A stretch of 64,000 nt of DNA. It comes from Paracentrotus lividus (Eukaryota; Echinodermata; Echinoidea; Camarodonta; Echinidae). Below are positions 55,370 to 64,000 of the stretch, piece after piece. Under the pieces are notes generated by a model. It had not been told where the DNA came from and did not search any database. It was given only the letters and a program-made list of their open reading frames with translations. The stretch covers positions 14,346,512 to 14,410,511 of the forward strand of contig CALNVZ010003426.1 of the NCBI GenBank assembly GCA_940671915.1, given 5' to 3'. A program made the translations under genes and the position numbers. Each line of letters starts with the position of its first letter. Position 1 is the first letter of the stretch.

Positions 55370-57526
55370 ACCAGTTGGGCAATTCCATGAATTAGTGGAC
55401 ATGGACATAAAAATTAGAATTACGATTTTCCAGGTGAAATTTGTGTTTTATGGTAGAAGATATGTTGAACAAATACAGACCAAAGGTCTAAAAGTCAATT
55501 AATTACAAGAAAATATCTGAATAAGTGGATTAAGCACAGTTCATCATTTCAGCTGAAATTATGAGGAAAACACTACAAAAGTTTAAAACATCAGTGGATA
55601 CTACAAAATGTGTCTTTTCAGTAAATTTAGGAACATTCAACAATTTAATATAATTGTCTTTCAGAATCAGAGTCAAAAATTGTATTGGGTTTGCTAATAA
55701 CCACAAATTTTGGAATTCTGTGGCCTTTGAATCCCCGTGTAACGTAACTAACCAAAAAATCAACTTTGTTTTTCCTGAAAAGAAAGTAAATGCCCAGAAT
55801 GTTCATATTCTAAAAATTCTCCTTACATACATTCTAACTCAAAACAATCACATTAAATCAATAACATTGTCGTATAGCGAATTGAGAAGCATCCAAAATG
55901 TGTAACACAACTAACCATGTAACGTAACTAACCATAGAGTAACGTAACTAACTGCTATTCAACTTAATCAACATGTTCAGTGGAAAGTAGAAAACATATT
56001 GTGATATATTAAGACAAAAGAGACCTTGAGAAACATTGCCAACCTATGGACTAATTATAAAATAATATAGGCCAAATATATCGGACCAAAATAATTAAAA
56101 ACAACTGAACCAAATGACTTCTCATGGAAGAAAGCATGAATAATAAACTTTAACTCTTTTGATCCCAAGTGAGCCCAAATCAAGACCACACATCTTGTCA
56201 AAGGATAGCTGTAACTCAACAAAGATGACGTGTTACTTTGAGATAGCTGGACAATTTTTCTGACTTGTATTGGTTTGGAGGCATAAGAGATTTTAGTTCC
56301 CAATATACCGACAGGGAAAGACACTCTTCAATTATTTTCTATTTTACCAGTAGGCCTATGCTTCCTAATCATGATGCACATGAACATGGAGATTCATACA
56401 TGAATAACCTTGTGATATCATACATTAACTTTCATTTTACATTGGAATTTACTTTAGCAGCATAGAACGAAATGTTTGTGTGAGCTTAAATTCATTGATG
56501 AAAAGTGATACACTTTAATTTAATACAGCTTTATTAAATGACTACTATTTATAAGATATTGAACATTCAGAAGTGTTCAAAATGTTAACTCTGGTAGGAA
56601 CAACGTTACCCCTGTGCACGATATGAAATCGTATATATGCTGTTATTTTAGCATTTACATGGGGGAAAATGTCCTCTTGTTTTTTGTTGTTTTGTTTTTT
56701 TTACTTTACACCATTGATGCCACTGAACCTATCATAAAAAAATAATAAATAAAAAATACATTTTTGTATTCCTCATCTAATATAGATCTATCTGTCTGAT
56801 ATTTTATGGTGATTTATTTATTTCTTTACTTAAAATTATCAACTGTCCTGAACATGAAAATGTATTAATCGGGGATAAGTATACATGCTTGCTGATTTTC
56901 AGACCCTCCTTTCTTGTATGCATTTCACTGCAAACCAAATGCTGATTTGGTACTTAGGAGGCGTAAATATGCTATTGTGGGTATAAAGATTTAGGTTCAG
57001 TACTAAATAGGACAATATTACTATTCTGCATTTGATTTTATATGGATGAAGCCATTATATACATACTTGATGTGAAAAAATATCTCCAATCAATTTTTTG
57101 TTTGCATGGAAAATGTACGTAACTAACCGGTAACGTAACTAACCATGTTTTTTGGATACCGTACAAAAAACATAAAGCTATTTCTAAAATTTGTCGTCTC
57201 AAATAACTTGCCAGAAAACCAGTTACGACATGAATGTTATGGTTTGTCTCGGTTGAACCTCGTTTGAGGAAGGTTTGAATGCAAAGTCTGTTCCCAAAAA
57301 AGCATGTCCACTTTTTGTAACGTAACTAACCAAAATAAAAGTTCTTGCTACAACTTACTGAAACGTGTCTCATGATTTCTTTTGTGGGGATGAAGTAGGT
57401 TATGTCTATAGGTATTGACACTACAAAAATCTAACAATAATATCAAAGCGTCTTCATGTACGAGCTAACCTTAGAGCAAAAGTAGCCCTCAAGTGTAACG
57501 AAACTAATCATGGAATTGCCCAGTTA
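55370..57526. mobile_element. 2.16-kb element saturated with GTAACGTAACTAACC
   Basis: CAGTTGGGCAATTCCATG at the left and CATGGAATTGCCCAGTTA at the right are inverted ends. The word GTAACGTAACTAACC or a close form recurs (near 55740, 55920, 55940, 57118, 57131 and 57318), and AGTGTAACGAAACTAATC precedes the right end. No transposase frame is seen. It is probably intronic to the 55103 gene. Confidence 0.75.
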
Positions 57527-57569
57527 CATTTTCAAAAAACAAAGCTTTTCGTACTGTTTTCATATGAGG

Positions 57570-57610
57570 CTCTCAAAATTGGGTTAAATACTTTTATTTG
57601 GGACACACTG
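57570..57610. repeat. Solo Tc1/mariner-type end
   Basis: ATTTGGGACACACTG ends at 57610 and is followed by TA. This is the same tip as the 14695-16547 element. No left partner was found nearby. Confidence 0.55.
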
Positions 57611-58761
57611 TATAGAGATCCTCACACTGGAAATGGGCGAACAACTCTCCTATTTGGTGGACAAAAAATATCAAAAATATATCTTCTTCTCCCTTATTTT
57701 AATGGTAGCAAAGACTTTTTTTCCAGGATTATATTTTGTGAAAGTTGTTTAGGAAGTTGTTCATGTGTGACATCACACATCTTGGCCCTGTTGCCAGTTT
57801 GGGGATCTCCATGGCATCAGTGATCTGAACATTCAAATGCTCAAATCTTCCTTATTTTTCATTCAATTTTTATCACTCTTTCGTTGATCTCTTTCTTAGA
57901 TTTTTCTGTTTGATATGATTTAACTTGTTGACTGGGATTCATTCTCCATTTAGTGTAGTGGGAGAGATGAAGAAATGTGAAAGACACTGTCTAAAAGTGA
58001 TTTGGTTAGGTTGAAAACAGTTCAGGTAAGCATTATTTTGTGCTGTGAGGTTTTGGAATCGCCAAAATGATAAGAAATTGACCCAATTCAGCTTTGAGTC
58101 ACATGCACTTACACAGAAATGAATATGTGGGGCAACACTAAATGTTCGGGACCCAAACATGCAGTTGTTTGGGTATATTTCGGTCAGATTGTGACTATTA
58201 GGGCAATTGAAGAGCAATCCTTTCTTGTGAAACTCTTTATCATGATATCCTTCCCAAATAACATGAAAATAAACAGGAAAGCTCACAAAAATTTTCTTAA
58301 TCTTTCCCAGACCTTCCCACGACACTAGATTCCCTTTAAAGATAAACTTGAGTTGTGGTAATGATGAGAGATAATGTTCCCCAGAATCCAAAACAAACTG
58401 TTTACTCTGAATGAGTGGAACTGGAAATAAATGAATGGTACTAAATGATTTTGGTAGAAAATTTAGCGGAGTAATTGAAAAATAACACATTTCCGTCACT
58501 GAAAAAGAATTCCACAATGCTTTGAAGTTCCATGTGAAATGCCATTGAACACAAAGATGTCAAATTGGGAAGAAATATCATTATTTACAAGTCAGCTTTT
58601 CCCTTATAAATTAGATTGAAATGTTAATACCAGCTTCCGACACCACCCCTCCCATCCCAAATACCATTTAAACGTAACTATAGCTCCACCAGCATTTTAT
58701 TTATATAATTCCCCCAAAGAAAGTGCCATTTTGCACCCTTCCGTCTCAGAATTTTTATGAA
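57611..58761. other. No gene; remnants of a TTAA palindromic family
   Basis: GAGATCCTCACACTGG (57616) and CCAGTTTGGGGATCTCC (57796) are an inverted pair resembling blocks of the 41.9-kb MITE. A TTAA-flanked right end (GATTCCCT-TTAA, 58336-58339) has a weak left counterpart near 57940. The 192-codon minus-strand frame over this stretch is repeat-derived and shows no known domain. Confidence 0.45.
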
Positions 58762-59078
58762 ACTGGTACCATTCAAAATGAAATTCAAAGAGGAATTAAA
58801 AAATAGTATCAAAATCTTATTGGAGCAATATTCTATGACCTTTTGACCTTTCCTTTAACCTTGAATTTGACGAATAATATTTTTACTTGATTTTTATGTA
58901 TGTTAATTATCAGTATAATATCAACATAACATGTAAATATCTAGGGTGATATTTTATTTCTTCACCTTTAAAAACTCTTTTAAATGTAATTTACAAATTT
59001 ACTGTTACCCCCACATACTGATATTTGTGTTGGTAATTTGTTAATTCCTCTTTGAAGGCCTTTTGAATGGTACCAATT
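58762..59078. repeat. Inverted repeat with ~38-bp arms
   Basis: GGTACCATTCAAAATGAAAT and AATTCAAAGAGGAATTAA in the left arm are answered by TTAATTCCTCTTTGAAGG and TTTTGAATGGTACC at about 59040-59078. The loop is ~240 bp and AT-rich. Possible MITE without clear tips. Confidence 0.6.
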
Positions 59079-60882
59079 ACCTAAAAAATTGGTCAACCGG
59101 TTAAGGCGCAATGTGCCGTTGAAAGTGGGAGGTCACGCCCCTTTTTGCCAAAACAAATCACAAAAGGCGGGCCATAGCGCGGAAACCAACGGACTGTTTA
59201 CACTAATTTTTTTTGGTTCTTGGGAAGGTAATGTTAAATTTTATGTGTACCAAATTTGAGCAAATTCTGAGATAGTAGGGTGCAACCCATTTGGTGAATC
59301 CAGATGGAATGATCCCATAGTGAAAGTTCACAGGGAGCCATCACTTTTTTAATTGAGCTTCAAAATGAGACCAGACTTGTTCATTGCATTCTCTAAACTT
59401 CATGGACAAAAGTTACAAATTAACGATGGAAAAATAGTAAAAAGTGTAAACGCACTGCCCTATTTTTATTGCGAGGTCATAATACATGACCCAGAAATCT
59501 TAGGTAAATGTAGTATGGGCTGGTTTGTCACTTGGCTAACAGATATTGGCTGCCAATGTACATTTTGTAGAATCTAACCTAAAAAAGTTAAATCCAGACT
59601 TCTCCTTGGCTAACAGATTGGAAACTGCCAGTGTTGAAGTCTAGCCTTTAAAAAAAGTTAAATCCAGGCGTGTAGAAAAATGTTGTAGGGCCCTGGTTAT
59701 GAGTAAGTATTGAATAACTATGACTGAACTTGAACATGTGCCAAGGTCGTTTTCCGTGTTTCAAATAAATGGCTTCCCCCAATGCACCTCTGAACTGAAA
59801 GAGGATGGCACTTTACACGCGAGTATCGCTTCAGTTTTACTCAACTTTCGCTATGTTCACATGGCAGTCCAGAAGTTTGGAATATGCCAAACTTTAAAGT
59901 TTGAAACTTTGAGTGGCTATCTGTTAGTAGTCAGGTTGAAATGTCTTACCGAATATTATGTCTTCTCCTGTAAATACCGGTACATTGTAGGGCCCACATA
60001 TACATGTATGTGTTTATTTCATGTGACTGTAAAGTAGCAGAATTAAGTGAATTTGGTGATTACTAAAACCTCACATCATGCAATAGTTCTTTAATGAATT
60101 GTTATCAAAATTTTCAAATCATTTAGAGACTCTCTGGTTTGCTCGACAATTCAATCTCACATCAACGACTGTAATTTCCCTTTAAAAGTGGAAGCACCAT
60201 ACTGTAATGTGTGAAGTTCAATTCCCTGTGAAGCTCTAGCGTTTCCTTTGACTGTTGTGTGAACGCATCTGGAGTTGGCAGGTTGTCAGTGCCTATTTTA
60301 CTGGGAGACTATGTTACTCTCAGTGTCCCCCTGCTCTATTCTCATCTCAAACCGACATCTAAGCCTCAGTCACACCTAGCCAAACTCACCTTGAACAAAG
60401 TATGATTTTGTTCATGAACCAACATTTCCTGCAATCTTTATTTTGTCAGAAGTAAAGATTTAGGGTATTGTACATGCACAGAGTTGAGTCCAGGTGGAAT
60501 AAATACGCATAAAAGATTTTAGTGAAATTGTACAGACAGGTACATGTAGTTGAAAAATTATACATCTCCGTGCATGTGTCGCAAGGATTTTCTATGAAAT
60601 TCAATGCAGAAAAGTGCACAGTACTGGCATGCATGTTTACAATGTACATCTGGGACATTTCTTATCTCAGCAGGTATACTGTTGTTGGTTTGCGAGCCTA
60701 TTTGGTCTGTGTGCCTGGGCTTTACAATCATATCCATTATCGCAAAAGTAATCACAACATGCAATTAGGAGAATGGTTGAGTGAAAGTATGTTCGTGTTG
60801 TCTTGATGCATTACCGATGAATCGCAAAAAGCAAGGAGAATATGCTGAAGAGGGGGAATGAATGAAACCTTTTTTTTTTTTT
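59079..60882. other. No gene recognised
   Basis: About 1.8 kb, probably intronic if the 55103 exon is real. Frames up to about 105 codons have no recognisable domain. Confidence 0.45.
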
Positions 60883-60902
60883 NNNNNNNNNNNNNNNNNN
60901 NN
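60883..60902. other. Assembly gap (20 N)
   Basis: Twenty N follow a T-run of at least 12, so the true length here is unknown. Confidence 1.
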
Positions 60903-61174
60903 AGATTTGACAAGTGCTAACCTTGGAGAATTTTGTCAAAACATTTTGCATTTTGAAAGAGTTCCTGTGTTTCAATTTATGTTTCCTGTTTCAAATCATT
61001 GAACTTGCATTAAAAAATTCTAAAAGCTCCAAACTGGGAACATACATGTACAGTTTAGCCTCAGGGGAGACAGATTCATGTTTGCAGTTTCAGAATGACA
61101 CACCATTTTCTTGTTAAAAGATGACAATGTTATTGATCAAATGAACATTACATTTTTGGCAAGCTTTATGAATA
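60903..61174. other. No gene recognised
   Basis: Short unremarkable stretch after the gap. Confidence 0.5.
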
Positions 61175-61181
61175 ATGAAAT

Positions 61182-61348
61182 CAGTGGCGGATCCAGGCGG
61201 GGACGCAGGAGATGCGCGCCCCCTCTATAATTTGAAAACCACTTATCAACTATACATGTTAAAATTTCAACTTTTTCGGTTGCGTCCCCTATTTTTCAAA
61301 ATTTTCGGGATGCGCCCCCCGTATTTCTAAATCCTGGATCCGCCACTG
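61182..61348. mobile_element. 167-bp hAT-like MITE, CAGTGGCGGATCCAGG ends
   Basis: CAGTGGCGGATCCAGG and CCTGGATCCGCCACTG are perfect inverted ends. ATGAAAT lies on both sides (61175-61181, 61349-61355); the eighth base differs. This tip family is widespread in animals. Non-coding. Confidence 0.85.
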
Positions 61349-61355
61349 ATGAAAT

Positions 61356-61702
61356 GCTACAATCTTGCTCTTCTCAAAGTCGTTTGTTTGTACGCCAAAT
61401 TTTCAACGGGGGGGGGGGGGGGGGGGTGCTCTTGCATGAAAAGTTGTGATTGAAAATTAAACCAAACTATCACACTCTCTCTATGCAAAGTGCAAGTTGC
61501 ATGAAGATATTGTACACGTTTAAGCTGAGTTTCCTTAAAATCCTAGTTTTATGCAAGAGGGCCCTGGTTTCCCAAAACTGTGAATTAAAATATTAAAGAT
61601 ATACATTGTACACAAAGTTTAAGATCTTCTTAACAGTTGCAAATGAACATTTTTAGCAATGATCGCATTTAGCTTTCCAGGCACATCTTTATATTGTGTC
61701 CA
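61356..61702. other. No gene; poly-G run
   Basis: A G-run of about 18 lies near 61410. The rest is AT-rich filler. Confidence 0.5.
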
Positions 61703-63081
61703 AATATTGGGGGTCATCCCACAAGACCGACACCCACGAGACCGACGGCCCATTAGTCCGACACCAGACAAAAAAGGCCTATTAGACCGACGCTAGCAAA
61801 TAAAGACCCATAAGACCGACACTAGAACAAACAGGCCCACGAGACCGACACCACAATAATATGACCCACGAAAGAGAAAATTCGCAAATATGGCCCACGA
61901 CACCGACGGTAGAGCAAAACAGCCCATGAAGTATACCCACGAGTCAGACGTTTCTTCAATTGTGCCCATGAAAACGAAACAAGCGAATATCCACGGGTAT
62001 CATCGGGGCACGAGGCATGCCCACCCCCCCCCCTTATCGGGTAGGCAAAGGGACTCTAAAAAGGGGAGAAAAGAGGGAGGGAGAGAAATTACAAGGGGGA
62101 AGTAAACAAAAAAGGGTGGGGAAGGGCAACAGAGAACTAGAAGCAAAGAACCATATTAAGGAGGCAGGTACGTAACAGGAGGTTGTAATGACCCCCCCCC
62201 CCCCCCCCCCCCAGCGCGGATCAAGGTGGCCCGGCAGGCCTGGACCCCCCCCCCCCTAAAAAAAAAAATTAGGCTCCCAATATAATTAATTTTCCTAGCT
62301 CGCTATTCGCGCTCTGTTGCCCTTCCCCACCCTTTTTGTTTACTTCCCCTTGTAACTATTCGCGTCGCATATCAACATTCATAAAGAAATGATAAACCAG
62401 CACACACACACACAATAAGTTAATAAAATACAAGGTCTTCATAGAATTTTTACATCGTAAACATCTTGCTTGATTAGGTCTACATTTATTTTCCTCTTCT
62501 TCTTTTTCACAAACCTATGTCAACGTGGGGGAGGGGGGAGGAGGAGGGGGGGGATAATAAAAAACTTCCCGAAATAGTTGGTTCAAAAATTGAGCCTTCC
62601 CCCCCCCCTCCTGAAAATCTTCCAAGCCTATGGATTGTTCGAACCTGCCGTTGGTCACCTGCCTCCTCAGTTCTTTGATTTCATTATCTCTCTGTTGCCC
62701 TTCCACCCATTTTTAATTGTTTTATTTTTTGTCTCGACTTCTCGGCCCTTGCCATGTCTCTCTCTCCCTCTTCCACCCCTTTCTTGCCTTTTAGACGTCC
62801 CTTTTCTGACTCGTGGGTATACTTCATGTAATGTCGGTCTCGTGGGCTGTTTTGCTCTACCGTCGGTGTCGTGGGCCTTCATTGCGAATTTTCTGTCTCG
62901 TGGGTCATATCGTTGTAGTGTCGGTCTCGTGGGCCTGTTTGATCTAGTGTCGGTCTAGCAGGCTGTCGGTCTCGTGGGCCTAAATTGTTTATAGTCGATC
63001 TCGTTGGCCTATTCACTTTACTGTCGGACTCGTGGTTCGTCGGTCTCGTGGGTATCGGTCTTGTGGGCTGTACCCAATATT
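61703..63081. mobile_element. Foldback element saturated with CCCACGAGACCGACA
   Basis: AATATTGGG at the left and CCCAATATT at the right are inverted tips. The left arm (61720-61950) holds many GGCCCACGAGACCGACA-type words. The right arm (62810-63070) holds the complement GTCGGTCTCGTGGGCC about as often. An inner pair (AAGTAAACAAAAAAGGGTGG and complement near 62100 and 62325) and poly-C tracts fill the centre. The long plus-strand frame at 62578 is a product of this repetition. Confidence 0.85.
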
Positions 63082-63479
63082 GTCATGACATTTTACGTGG
63101 TGTCATCAGGATGAGGGTGTGGGCTAGCATAGAGGATGATCAATGTTTCTGCTTGTATGTGGGAAGATAAGGATATCCACATTGTAATCTTTGAAAGGGC
63201 ATTACAATCCAAATCACACACTAACCTTTAAATTTTAATTCATTTGTCTTTATCAATACCAGGACCCAATAAATGTGTGCCAGAACTCGTGATCCTTTTT
63301 CTTAATATTGGAAGGCCTAAATTATTTACAATGTTAGAAATCACTAGGGTTTTTTTGTGCTGTGTAATTATCTTTTTTAATTTCATATGGTGGGTAATAT
63401 AATCACCACTCAAAAATAAAAATGTAATTCCATGTTAATAATCACTATAGCATATACATGTACTGTTGAAGTATTATAT
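63082..63479. other. No gene recognised
   Basis: Nothing specific was seen. Confidence 0.5.
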
Positions 63480-63962
63480 TTTGAAGTATTATATTTTGAA
63501 ATGCATGAATTCCCTATTATGCCTTTTGAAGTGTAAATATTTCTGAACAGCCCCACTGCTTCACCATTGAATGATGTTCACATCCACTTCTCACATAATT
63601 TGGCCTATCTTGAGCACTTTCGGTGGGGATATACTTTTCATTATACTGGGGATCTGAGAATTCAAAATATAATTTGAACTGCATGAAGTCATGCCCTATA
63701 GAAGAGTGAACAGTTGATATTTCTGAACAGTCCCGCTGCTTCCATTTTGTGTCATGTTCATTTGCTTCCCATATTTGCTTGCCTTGGGCACCTGAGGTGG
63801 GGATACATGATTGTCATCAAATACAAGAAGCCAAATATTTCAAAATGAATACTGACTGCATGGGGCTCCGACTGTCGAGGTATAATTTGAACTGCATGAA
63901 GTCCTTAACTGTTGTGCCCTTCATAATGATGATCACTCAGTATGTTTCAGAACAGTACCACT
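63480..63962. repeat. ~180-bp tandem repeat, about 2.5 units
   Basis: ATTTCTGAACAG followed by CCCACTGCTTC or CCCGCTGCTTC occurs near 63540 and 63720, with a partial third (TTTCAGAACAG) near 63944. TTGAACTGCATGAAGTC recurs at about 63676 and 63886. Non-coding. Confidence 0.75.
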
Positions 63963-64000
63963 TATACCTCGTTTACACTGTGACTCGAGTCGCGGGTTCG
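63963..64000. other. Possible element end cut by the window edge
   Basis: TACCTCGTTTACACTGTGAC followed by TCGAGTCGCGGG has the look of a Harbinger-type tip (compare CCTCGTCACACCGAGTCC at 11602). It cannot be resolved from this window. Confidence 0.3.

Noticed and set aside
57939-58517. 192-codon minus-strand frame
   Set aside because: No recognised domain; it overlaps remnants of TTAA-type repeats and lies in probable intron.
62578-62958. 126-codon plus-strand frame
   Set aside because: It is produced by repeated GTCGGTCTCGTGGGCC words in the 61703-63081 element.

Overview
The window is eukaryotic, intron-rich, AT-rich and dominated by transposable elements. The echinoderm-type word TAGGCCTA and its relatives recur throughout. 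The element set (CR1/L2-like and RNase H-bearing LINEs, tRNA-derived SINEs, many TTAA, TA, 3-bp and 8-bp target-site DNA elements, one Ty3/Gypsy-like fossil) fits a marine invertebrate deuterostome. An echinoderm such as a sea urchin or sea star is my best guess; this is inference, not proof. No bacterial-type operon, rRNA, functional tRNA gene or CRISPR array is present.

Host genes are sparse. The best candidate is a short exon at 55052-55226 (plus). It has an acceptor, a Kozak-like ATG at 55103, 41 codons of acidic, proline- and leucine-rich protein, and a consensus donor. Three near-identical GTTGCYATGGWTAC words lie in the 480 bp that end on its start codon. The sequence after 55226 would be intron 1. 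A second candidate is a 26-codon signal-anchor-like first exon on the minus strand (12699-12621) with its upstream flank. A broken relative of it lies at 7121-9500, split by a 2-kb element.

Layout. 0-5 kb: a 999-bp-spaced direct repeat, a foldback element and an LTR-retrotransposon fossil on the minus strand. 5-13 kb: a tandem duplication, a 2-kb element holding a ~115-bp tandem array and a nested hAT-type MITE, a LINE fragment, and a TTAA-flanked element with a THAP zinc-finger remnant and a nested Harbinger-like MITE. 13-21 kb: almost continuous non-autonomous DNA elements, several of them palindromes over 1 kb, plus segmentally duplicated flanks. 22-27.5 kb: a 57-bp minisatellite field broken up by a CR1/L2 LINE, a palindromic TA-flanked element and a SINE. 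27.6-37.5 kb: MITEs, a second copy of the 10.8-kb TTAA element carrying a young 5'-truncated LINE with a 12-bp target duplication, SINEs, and an hAT-type element. 38-39.5 kb: a purine-rich ~49-bp satellite. 40-53 kb: more foldbacks, a palindromic Tc1 derivative that still shows transposase sequence, and a 1.6-kb element saturated with AAGCTAGT-type words. 55-64 kb: the candidate host exon and its putative intron, two further motif-saturated elements and a 20-base assembly gap.

The recurring theme is a set of non-autonomous DNA elements whose interiors are filled with many copies of one short family-specific word in both orientations, together with several kilobase-scale palindromes. Nested insertions give a partial relative chronology, including an empty-site/filled-site comparison inside the window itself.
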